62,030 nucleotides of DNA from a virus. A program made the translations under genes and the position numbers. Numbering within the stretch: position 1 is the first letter of the stretch; every line of letters begins with the position of its first letter. The DNA is taken from IMG/VR virus record IMGVR_UViG_3300021378_000022, positions 1 through 62,030 of that record; one strand, given 5' to 3'. Of this stretch, positions 56,170-62,030 are shown one piece after another. The notes beneath the pieces are model-generated. The model saw only the letters and a list, made by a program, of their open reading frames with translations. It made no database searches and had not been told where the DNA came from.

Positions 56170-56880
56170 CTACTGTATCAGCTTACCAAATCTATCTGTT
56201 TTGAACACTAAACCGATGTTTTCTTTATGCCATTCTTCGCCATTCTCTTCAATGAGAATTTCTCCATTGGGTTGTGAAATCTCTATATTAAACGATATAC
56301 TATATCTATCTTTATCTGTAGTGTTGGGTTCGACCATATGCATCAAACCACTAGGAAATAAAAGTATGTCTCCAGTTTTTGGTTGCCACCCCCAAGATTC
56401 TTCCATTCTAGGTGTCGATAAAGCCATTCCTACATAGTGTTTAGTTGTTTCTATAAACTTAATATCTCCCTCGTCTCCGTCTGCTCTAATATAACATGCA
56501 CCAGAATAAGTACAACCATTATGTAAATGTGGTGCATTATATCCACCTGGATAGTTTATGTTTCCCCATGAGTTATGCATAACACATTGAGCAGTTCCTC
56601 TTTCAAATCCACAATAACCCATAATCTCTTCTGTCACTGTTCTTTTAATTTGTCTCATCAACTTATTGAATATTGGATTGTTATCGATACCATCGTTTGA
56701 TTGCCAACCAAGACCTTTATTAGACCTTCTTCTACCTTCACGGTCTCTAGTTCTCATAGCATCCATTTCATCCTTCAACATTTGAAAGTACTCTGGTGTT
56801 AATCCTTCTACTTTGTCTTCTGGATTAGATAACCATTCTCTAACACAAATTACTGCTGGACTAAATAGTTTAATCGCCAT
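56170..56880 (-). CDS. 2OG-Fe(II) oxygenase (TIGR02466-like), C
   Basis: The 236-residue protein has the pattern of the TIGR02466 phage oxygenase family: NSWGNINYPGGYNAPHLHNG with the first metal His (about 105-124), SGACYIRADGDEGDIKFIE, and the distal LLFPSGLMHMVEPNTTDKDR followed by YSISFN (His and Arg). Its start overlaps the DUF6065-like gene by 11 bases. It belongs to the right-hand late block with the repeat protein and glycosyltransferase. Confidence 0.85.
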   Translation of the reverse strand: MAIKLFSPAVICVREWLSNPEDKVEGLTPEYFQMLKDEMDAMRTRDREGRRRSNKGLGWQSNDGIDNNPIFNKLMRQIKRTVTEEIMGYCGFERGTAQCVMHNSWGNINYPGGYNAPHLHNGCTYSGACYIRADGDEGDIKFIETTKHYVGMALSTPRMEESWGWQPKTGDILLFPSGLMHMVEPNTTDKDRYSISFNIEISQPNGEILIEENGEEWHKENIGLVFKTDRFGKLIQ

Positions 56881-57706
56881 CTACTTCTCCTTTATGAAAC
56901 GGACACTCTGGTGGAGGTTCCATTTCTTTAAAATTCTTACCTTTTTGTTTCCAATGTCCTTCACTTCTATATGCACCCATATTATTGGGTTTCTCTTTTA
57001 ACAGTTTATCGTACTTCTCTCTGTTTACTTGTTCCATGCCAGGAAGTTCTTGTATTCTTTCTTCGGTTCTATCTTTGTGCCATCCAGCAGTGTCTTTTAA
57101 CTGATAAGTCGATACCCATTCTTCTCTTTTGAAAGGTATAACTTGAACTAGGGGAGTTCCTTTTGGTATAACAAAAGAATGACTAACTTTAGGATAGAAA
57201 ATAATTTGTGAATTGTCTTGATTGATATTAAAGTCATCTGTATCTATAACACCTTGCCATGTTGCAAAATGATTGTTTTGAAATAAAAAGGGGTCTAAAT
57301 AGAAACAAGAATAACCTTTTGGCGTTATTATATTCCAAGCATTTCTCATTTTAAATGCATCTTTAATTGGACCTTCTTCTCCCAAATAACTGAATGAGTG
57401 TGCAAACTGAGCTGCAGGATGAGAAGGAGATGCTTGAGATTGTGCAACCTCTTCACCAAATTCTTGAGTATATGTTTTGCCGTTATCAAAAACAACTTCC
57501 ATATCTCTATTCGCAAGAATGTACCAACCAGATTTTAACCAATCGTCCATTGCCGGACAAGCACGAATAGTCTGTATTCTTTGTCCTCTATCGTGTTGAA
57601 AGACTTTCATCTTTTTCCACCAATCAGGACTTAGTGATTTAGCAAGAACTGGTTTCCAGTCTCTAAGACTCTCTTCGTTAAATGTAGTAAAATCTATCGT
57701 TGGCAT
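56870..57706 (-). CDS. DUF6065-like protein (278 aa)
   Basis: The 278-residue protein shows the DUF6065 pattern: IRACPAMDDWLKSGWYILAN, WNIITPKGYSCFYLDPFLFQ, GVIDTDDFN and FVIPKGTPLVQVIPFKREEW. It reads as a cupin-like beta barrel. It ends with HxxE/C-rich PPPECPFHKGE. The family is common in marine phages next to oxygenases; function unknown. It overlaps oxygenase D by 29 bases and C by 11. Confidence 0.75.
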   Translation of the reverse strand: MPTIDFTTFNEESLRDWKPVLAKSLSPDWWKKMKVFQHDRGQRIQTIRACPAMDDWLKSGWYILANRDMEVVFDNGKTYTQEFGEEVAQSQASPSHPAAQFAHSFSYLGEEGPIKDAFKMRNAWNIITPKGYSCFYLDPFLFQNNHFATWQGVIDTDDFNINQDNSQIIFYPKVSHSFVIPKGTPLVQVIPFKREEWVSTYQLKDTAGWHKDRTEERIQELPGMEQVNREKYDKLLKEKPNNMGAYRSEGHWKQKGKNFKEMEPPPECPFHKGEVDGD

Positions 57707-58412
57707 TATAAAATTCTTCCTTATTCACTAGTTCTATCTCGTCACCCCTAAGTACGATAGAACATCTATCTGCATATCGAGCTCGTTCTGTCGGCGCATC
57801 TGCACCGTGTGGTATTCTTCCATCAAACATTAATAATCTGTTTGGTTTAAACTCTATACTTCCTATAGAATGTTTTTCTATATGTTCTTCTCTTCCATCT
57901 AAACCAGCTTGATAAACACCCTTATCATAAAATCTTAAATCGCCACCCCATGCAGGATTCCAGAATTTATTGTAGTAATATAAAAATGACAAGTTCCATT
58001 CATCTTTTTCATCACAATCACAATGAGTTGTACCATGTTGACCATGAGTCTGAGAATTAGTTCCCATATACTGAAATCTTTTCCACTTAAAACCAAAGTC
58101 TGTACATATCTTTCTATTCAACCATCTAGCATGTTCTACAGTGACATCTGTTTCTCCATCTTCCATTTTTGGATTACCATAATCATCTGTTTTAAAGAAT
58201 GATGCACCCCAAAGTTGATGATGAGGTAAACCTGTAGGATGTTGTGCATTTACTTGATTTTGTTTAGACCATCTAGGACCTTCAGAAGTTTTATGATGAA
58301 TCCATCGATGTGTAGAAGTTTCTAAGTAATCATCTATCACATAGACTTTATTTCCTAACGGAAAGTCTTTAATAGTAAAAGCTTTATCTACCTTGACTAT
58401 TTCTAAGGACAT
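57678..58412 (-). CDS. 2OG-Fe(II) oxygenase, D
   Basis: The 244-residue protein has the iron motif in GQHGTTHCDCDEKDEWNLSF (HCD as HxD, about 120-130), followed by YYNKFWNPAWGGDLRFY, and the distal MFDGRIPHGADAPTERARYA with DRCSIVLRG supplying His and Arg. The N terminus is VYVIDDYLETSTHRWIHHK. This is a prolyl-hydroxylase-type fold common in marine phages. It precedes the DUF6065-like and oxygenase C genes in one late block. Confidence 0.85.
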   Translation of the reverse strand: MSLEIVKVDKAFTIKDFPLGNKVYVIDDYLETSTHRWIHHKTSEGPRWSKQNQVNAQHPTGLPHHQLWGASFFKTDDYGNPKMEDGETDVTVEHARWLNRKICTDFGFKWKRFQYMGTNSQTHGQHGTTHCDCDEKDEWNLSFLYYYNKFWNPAWGGDLRFYDKGVYQAGLDGREEHIEKHSIGSIEFKPNRLLMFDGRIPHGADAPTERARYADRCSIVLRGDEIELVNKEEFYNANDRFYYI

Positions 58413-58415
58413 AAA

Positions 58416-58967
58416 CTACTCGATTAATGATTTTTGTGGTGTTGGAAATCTATTAATATATTCTTCTACATCTGGAAGTAAATCTTCTCTAGTTGATTTT
58501 ACATCATTCATAACATTTACATAAATGTTCCACAATACATCATAGTATTCAAGAACTCTTCGTGCATCTGACCTTAAAGGATGATTTGAACCATCTCTAC
58601 CTGCAGCCATAACATCTACCAGACTTTCGAATCCATAAGATTCTATTTGTTGGTCTAAGTAATTTCTACCAACATCATTAATTTGTTGACTGTATTGATT
58701 GGATAATGTCACATCGGAAGGTGGAACAGAATTTTCAATGTAGTTTTCGATTGCATCTAACTCGACATCTGTTAATGCAATTTTTTCTTGTTCATCAAAC
58801 TGAACATTGTCTTTCCACTCCATGATTTTGACTTCTATGTCATCATAGATAAGAACATCATACTCAAAACCTAAATTAGGTTTATCGACATTATCATGTC
58901 TCCATTCTAGGCCATTTGGTTTTCTAATAGTGAGATGACCATTCTCACAATAAATTAACATATTCAT
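58416..58967 (-). CDS. Hypothetical protein, possible tail-fibre assembly type (183 aa)
   Basis: The N-terminal half is beta-like (MLIYCENGHLTIRKPNGLEW; GFEYDVLIYDDIEVKIMEWK). The C-terminal half is helical with YGFESLVDVMAAGRDGSNHP, DARRVLEYYDVLWNIYVNVM and DLLPDVEEYINRF. The last part resembles the C-terminal helical end of tail-fibre chaperone-type proteins, but this is a weak match. It lies between the glycosyltransferase and oxygenase D. Confidence 0.5.
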   Translation of the reverse strand: MNMLIYCENGHLTIRKPNGLEWRHDNVDKPNLGFEYDVLIYDDIEVKIMEWKDNVQFDEQEKIALTDVELDAIENYIENSVPPSDVTLSNQYSQQINDVGRNYLDQQIESYGFESLVDVMAAGRDGSNHPLRSDARRVLEYYDVLWNIYVNVMNDVKSTREDLLPDVEEYINRFPTPQKSLIE

Positions 58968-58981
58968 AACAACTCCATAAT

Positions 58982-60529
58982 TTAGTTTTGATGTTTATTT
59001 TTAAATCTTTCATACATATTTAGGTGTTCTATTTCAGAAGTATCCATACCTTCAATCCAAGGACCGCCTCTAGTATAATGTATAGCACAAGCACGCCACT
59101 TTTCTTCCTGTGTATCATGCCCCTCAGTTATAACATACCATTCTGGTATTTCTGATATCTTATCTGTCCATTCGAATTGATGTAGATATTTACCACTTTC
59201 AGTATTGATAACTTCTGGTGTAAGTTTCTTACAGTCTTCATGACCATTATTAAATATCATTAATGATGACCAAAGTTTTTTAGGATAAGATACATTCTTT
59301 TCACCGTTAAATTTTGTTTCAGCATAAGTATCAAAATCATACTGAACACATGCAACTGCATCATCTAAATCTAAGTAGTAGAACATTGGTAAAATACTTT
59401 CATTGAATAGTATATCATCATCAATAAAAATACTAAATCCTTCATAATTTTCTAAGTAAGGAATTAAGAATCTACTATATGTGAACTCTGTTGATTGAGC
59501 TGCATACTCTCTATTATACTCTGGAATCTTTGATATGTCAAGAAACTTTATTTCAGGAGTCCAATCTCCTAATATGTCGTGTATATCACCGTGACCTGCT
59601 CCAAATAATATACTACTCTTAAGACATTTAGCACTTAGTTCTGCAATGTCTTTGTGTCTACTATCATATCCGACATAGATTGTCAAGGGTTTGCCAGCAG
59701 AAAGTTTATTTACTTTTTTATTGAAGTCTGTCACATCTCCTCTGAAGTTCATCTTCAATAAGTCACTATGTATTTCTAAATATCCACGAGTGAATGAAAA
59801 CGACATTGAGTAGTGGTCTGCATTTCTTTCTACAAGTTGCGACTTCATTTCGTCAATCATTTCATCTATGGGTGTTTCTGGAAGAGGTATAGCATCGTGG
59901 TTATCCCATATCCATAAATCTAAGTCTGGGTCATTCATAGTTTCAAAAACACCTGAACGAACAGAACCTGGGTGTATAGATAACTGATACATTCGTTCAT
60001 CTCTGGAGTTCATGCCTGCTGTAGATACAGTACCTTGAATTGCATTCCATAGACCTTCTTTTCTGATACTATCGACTAACCAATGTGCCTTTGCACCATG
60101 ATAATACACAGCATTAAGACTAGAATCTTGTTGTTCGCTTAACTTAGTATCTGTAAATTCTTCTATCTTTTGATATTCATCGTTTGAATTTTTGAAATCC
60201 ATACCTGCAATTCCTGGTTTTGGATTTTGAGGTGGTGCAGTATATCCTTTAGAAAGAAAGTAATGATATGCCCATGAATGAGACTGTAATTTGTTCCAAC
60301 CAAGAAACTTTTGTTCCTTGATTAACTTGGTCATATCACCCCATTTGACCTGTTTTAGTTTTCCTGTTCTGTTCTCTGTCACCCATTTTAAAGATTTATA
60401 TGCCTCTGTATCTTTATAATCTTCTTTCACATTAAAAGAACCCAACTGAACATGTGTGTTCTTATCTGCTGGATCCCAATCTTTGAGAAGTTCCTTTGTG
60501 TGCTCGAGTGAGTCTGATTTTACGCTCAT
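58982..60529 (-). CDS. Glycosyltransferase (GT8-like) fused to ParB-like N-terminal region
   Basis: The 515-residue protein has two parts. The N-terminal half (about 1-260) includes YYHGAKAHWLVDSIRKEGLW and YQLSIHPGSVRSGVFETMND, like ParB/sulfiredoxin-type phage domains. The C-terminal half (about 285-515) begins LTIYVGYDSRHKDIAELSAK, has STEFTYSRFLIPYLENYEG, the DxD-type FSIFIDDDILF, and ends WRACAIHYTRGGPWIEGM with the metal His of GT8 enzymes. It could glycosylate a virion or host surface protein; the repeat protein directly upstream is the nearest candidate. Confidence 0.78.
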   Translation of the reverse strand: MSVKSDSLEHTKELLKDWDPADKNTHVQLGSFNVKEDYKDTEAYKSLKWVTENRTGKLKQVKWGDMTKLIKEQKFLGWNKLQSHSWAYHYFLSKGYTAPPQNPKPGIAGMDFKNSNDEYQKIEEFTDTKLSEQQDSSLNAVYYHGAKAHWLVDSIRKEGLWNAIQGTVSTAGMNSRDERMYQLSIHPGSVRSGVFETMNDPDLDLWIWDNHDAIPLPETPIDEMIDEMKSQLVERNADHYSMSFSFTRGYLEIHSDLLKMNFRGDVTDFNKKVNKLSAGKPLTIYVGYDSRHKDIAELSAKCLKSSILFGAGHGDIHDILGDWTPEIKFLDISKIPEYNREYAAQSTEFTYSRFLIPYLENYEGFSIFIDDDILFNESILPMFYYLDLDDAVACVQYDFDTYAETKFNGEKNVSYPKKLWSSLMIFNNGHEDCKKLTPEVINTESGKYLHQFEWTDKISEIPEWYVITEGHDTQEEKWRACAIHYTRGGPWIEGMDTSEIEHLNMYERFKNKHQN

Positions 60530-60556
60530 AATATAGTTCCTTAATTTCTACACTAA

Positions 60557-60564
60557 TATTTAGT
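60557..60564 (-). promoter_or_regulatory. Late promoter, ACTAAATA variant
   Basis: ACTAAATA within CACTAAATATTAGTG on the minus strand, whose ends (CACTAA/TTAGTG) also form a short inverted repeat. It lies between the repeat-protein stop and the glycosyltransferase start. Confidence 0.5.
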
Positions 60565-60566
60565 GA

Positions 60567-62030
60567 TTAGGAATTAACAGGTGTTCCTGGCCATGTTTGT
60601 GACAATGAACCATCCCAACGGATAACAGGTGTTTGACCTTGTCTAGCATATGTACTAGGCGACCTATGTTGATAAGTCGTTGGTGTTTGACCTTGTCTTG
60701 CATATGTAGAAGGACTTCTATGTTGATAAGTCGTTGGTGTCTGACCTTGTCTAGCATATGTAGAAGGACTCTGATGTTGATATGTAAGAGGTGTCTGACT
60801 ATTTGCAGGATGTCTGTAAGTAAACGGACTTCTATGGTCATATGTTAAAGGAGACCTGTGGTCATATGTCAACGGACTTCTATGGTCATATGTAAATGGA
60901 GTCTGATTATTTCTTATAAACGGATTCTGAGCATTTACAGGATTCTGATAGTTTGCTGTTGTTTGTCTGTTTCTAATATTAGGTTCTTGTTGAGCTCTGA
61001 TATTAGGTTCTTGTTGAGCTCTGATATTAGGTTCTTGTGCATTTCTAATAAACGGATTTTGTGCGTTTGCAATATAAGGTGTTTGTGCATCTCTAATATT
61101 AGGTTGTTGCGTTACCGTTTGACCTGAACGAATATTAGGTTCTTGTTGAGCTCTGATATTAGGTTGTTGTGCATTACTAGGTGACTGACCATCTCTAATA
61201 TTAGGCTCTTGTTGATTCTTAATAGTAGGTTGTTGAGCAGTCTGTTGTTTGTTTCTAATATTAGGTTCTTGTTGTGACCTTATGTTTGGTTCTTGTGCTG
61301 ACTGTTGTGCTGAACGAATATTAGGTTCTTGTTGACTTCTGATATTAGGTTCTTGAGCATTACTAGTTGTTTGTCTGTTTCTAATATTAGGTTCTTGTTG
61401 ACTTCTGATATTAGGTTGTTGTGCATTAGAAGTGTTTTGTCTGTTTGCAATATAAGGTGTTTGTGCATTTCTGATATTAGGTTCTTGAGCTGCACTAGCC
61501 GCTTGTGCGTTAGCAATGTAAGGAGTCTGGAAGCTTCTTATATTTGGTTCTTGAGCAGACTGTTGAATGTTTCTTATATTAGGTTCTTGTTTGTTCTTAA
61601 TTGTAGGTTGCTGAGCATTACTAGGTGTTTGTCTGTCTCTAATATTAGGTTCTTGGTTTGACCTAATATTTGGTTCTTGTGCGTGTCTAATAACAGGATG
61701 CTGAGCACTTCTATTTGCTTGGTGTTGTTGAGCATTTGCAATGTACGGACTCTGGAAAGTATAAGGATTCTGATATGTATAAGGTTGTTGATGGTGAGCG
61801 CTGTAAGGCGACTGATAATTTCTAATATTAGGTTGCTGATTATTCGCAATGTACGGACTCTGGAAAGTATAAGGATTCTGATATGTATAAGGTTGTTGAT
61901 GGTGAGCGCTGTAAGGCGACTGATAATTTCTAATATTAGGTTGTTGATTATTCGCAATGTACGGACTCTGGAAAGTATAAGGTTGTTGACCAGTATAGGG
62001 TTGTTGACCACTCGCAATATAAGGCGATTG
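60567..62030 (-). CDS. Octapeptide-repeat protein, C-terminal part (runs off right edge)
   Basis: One frame is open from the right edge to TAA at 60567-60569, giving at least 487 residues with no start inside the window. It is built from about 8-residue units with the pattern xQxPxIxx: QEPNIRAQ, QTPYIANA, QNPFIRNA, then near the C terminus TYDHRSPL and TYARQGQTPTTYQHRSPS. It is rich in Gln, Asn, Pro, Arg and Tyr, with a Pro about every eighth residue and almost no hydrophobic core, so a rigid fibre-like or stacked fold is likely. Short C-terminal cap: VIRWDGSLSQTWPGTPVNS. Likely a virion fibre or adhesin. Confidence 0.75.
   Translation of the reverse strand, partial: QSPYIASGQQPYTGQQPYTFQSPYIANNQQPNIRNYQSPYSAHHQQPYTYQNPYTFQSPYIANNQQPNIRNYQSPYSAHHQQPYTYQNPYTFQSPYIANAQQHQANRSAQHPVIRHAQEPNIRSNQEPNIRDRQTPSNAQQPTIKNKQEPNIRNIQQSAQEPNIRSFQTPYIANAQAASAAQEPNIRNAQTPYIANRQNTSNAQQPNIRSQQEPNIRNRQTTSNAQEPNIRSQQEPNIRSAQQSAQEPNIRSQQEPNIRNKQQTAQQPTIKNQQEPNIRDGQSPSNAQQPNIRAQQEPNIRSGQTVTQQPNIRDAQTPYIANAQNPFIRNAQEPNIRAQQEPNIRAQQEPNIRNRQTTANYQNPVNAQNPFIRNNQTPFTYDHRSPLTYDHRSPLTYDHRSPFTYRHPANSQTPLTYQHQSPSTYARQGQTPTTYQHRSPSTYARQGQTPTTYQHRSPSTYARQGQTPVIRWDGSLSQTWPGTPVNS
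60628..60789. repeat. 54-bp tandem repeat (about 3 copies)
   Basis: A unit beginning GGTGTTTGACCTTGTCT recurs at 54-base spacing (60628, 60682, 60736), encoding the 18-residue TYARQGQTPTTYQHRSPS unit on the minus strand. The copies differ by a few bases. Confidence 0.85.
61738..61980. repeat. 108-bp tandem repeat (2 full copies plus partial third)
   Basis: A 108-base unit starting GCAATGTACGGACTCTGGAA occurs at 61738 and 61846, and a partial third copy starts at 61954. The full copies are nearly identical. It encodes a 36-residue block on the minus strand and keeps the reading frame. Confidence 0.9.

Noticed and set aside
60628-61980. Repeat block considered as a CRISPR array
   Set aside because: Repeats are in-frame coding units without constant repeats separated by unique spacers, and no cas genes are present.
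61280-62017. Leu/Ile/Asn-rich frames on the minus strand and Ser/Leu/Arg-rich frames on the plus strand in the repeat region
   Set aside because: These are alternative frames of the octapeptide repeat gene, open because the repeat unit is a multiple of three and AT-rich. Only the frame ending at 60567 continues through all repeats with the QxP pattern.
1-62030. Integrase, attachment site, insertion sequence or lysogeny genes
   Set aside because: I looked for transposase, integrase and repressor-type proteins and saw none; the genome reads as strictly lytic.

Overview
The window is a contiguous piece of a strictly lytic, T4-type myovirus genome, AT-rich by eye. Every gene I can support lies on the minus strand, so transcription runs from high to low coordinates. 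The T4 core is unmistakable. It includes capsid, neck and tail genes (gp13 to gp23 in T4 order), DNA polymerase gp43, clamp gp45, clamp loader gp44/gp62, RegA, helicase gp41, UvsX, UvsY, UvsW, gp46/gp47 and late sigma factor gp55. The accessory genes are typical of marine T4-like phages: peptide deformylase, Hsp20, a CobS/MoxR-type AAA protein with a VWA partner, several 2OG-Fe(II) oxygenases, IscU and a SNase-like nuclease. AT richness and this gene set suggest a marine heterotrophic host, possibly SAR11-like. The host is inference; nothing in the window proves it.

Layout by coordinate: 0-5 kb holds small early genes, tRNA-Arg(UCU), a DUF262/HNH protein, a 3'-phosphatase and tRNA-Thr(UGU). 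5-16 kb holds a DUF4338 (DruA-like) protein, gp41, UvsX, SNase, IscU, gp43, a lysozyme, a glycosyltransferase/cytidylyltransferase pair and a second DUF4338 protein. 16-17.5 kb holds peroxiredoxin and Hsp20, each behind its own promoter and a foldable leader. 17.9-25.3 kb is the most unusual part: a late operon with CsgF, CsgG, two curlin-like secreted proteins, a FecR-domain protein, several tiny membrane proteins and a CHASE2-type membrane adenylate cyclase. 25.3-29.3 kb is the RegA/gp62/gp44/gp45 replication cluster. 29.3-35 kb holds the MoxR-type ATPase and VWA protein, an oxygenase and deformylase. 35-42.2 kb holds gp46, gp47, gp55, a string of small membrane proteins, UvsW, an oxygenase and UvsY. 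42.2-55.9 kb is the capsid and tail block. 55.9-62 kb holds oxygenases, a DUF6065-like protein, a fused glycosyltransferase and a long octapeptide-repeat protein that runs off the right edge.

Three promoter families can be read directly. (1) Six near-identical early promoters have TTGACA-type -35 boxes, exactly 18-nt spacers with a conserved spacer sequence, and TAnnnT or GATAAT -10 boxes. They drive small accessory genes and the MoxR/VWA genes. (2) A second sigma70-like set (TAGACA, TTGAAA or TTGACA, 17-18 nt, TATACT or TATAAT) precedes uvsX, gp43, a DUF4338 gene, peroxiredoxin, hsp20 and a small membrane gene. (3) T4-type late promoters (TATAAATA, with ACTAAATA, CATAAATA and GATAAATA variants) precede structural genes and, notably, the curli operon. 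Four rho-independent terminators separate units.

The best candidate for a new system is the operon at 17,909-25,290. It couples a curli-type (type VIII) secretion pore and amyloid-like substrates to a transmembrane cyclase and FecR-domain protein under a late phage promoter. This suggests remodelling of the host envelope or signalling late in infection. A second candidate is the right-hand block, where a proline-containing repeat protein is followed by a glycosyltransferase and two 2OG oxygenases. This could be a hydroxylation/glycosylation cassette for a virion fibre.
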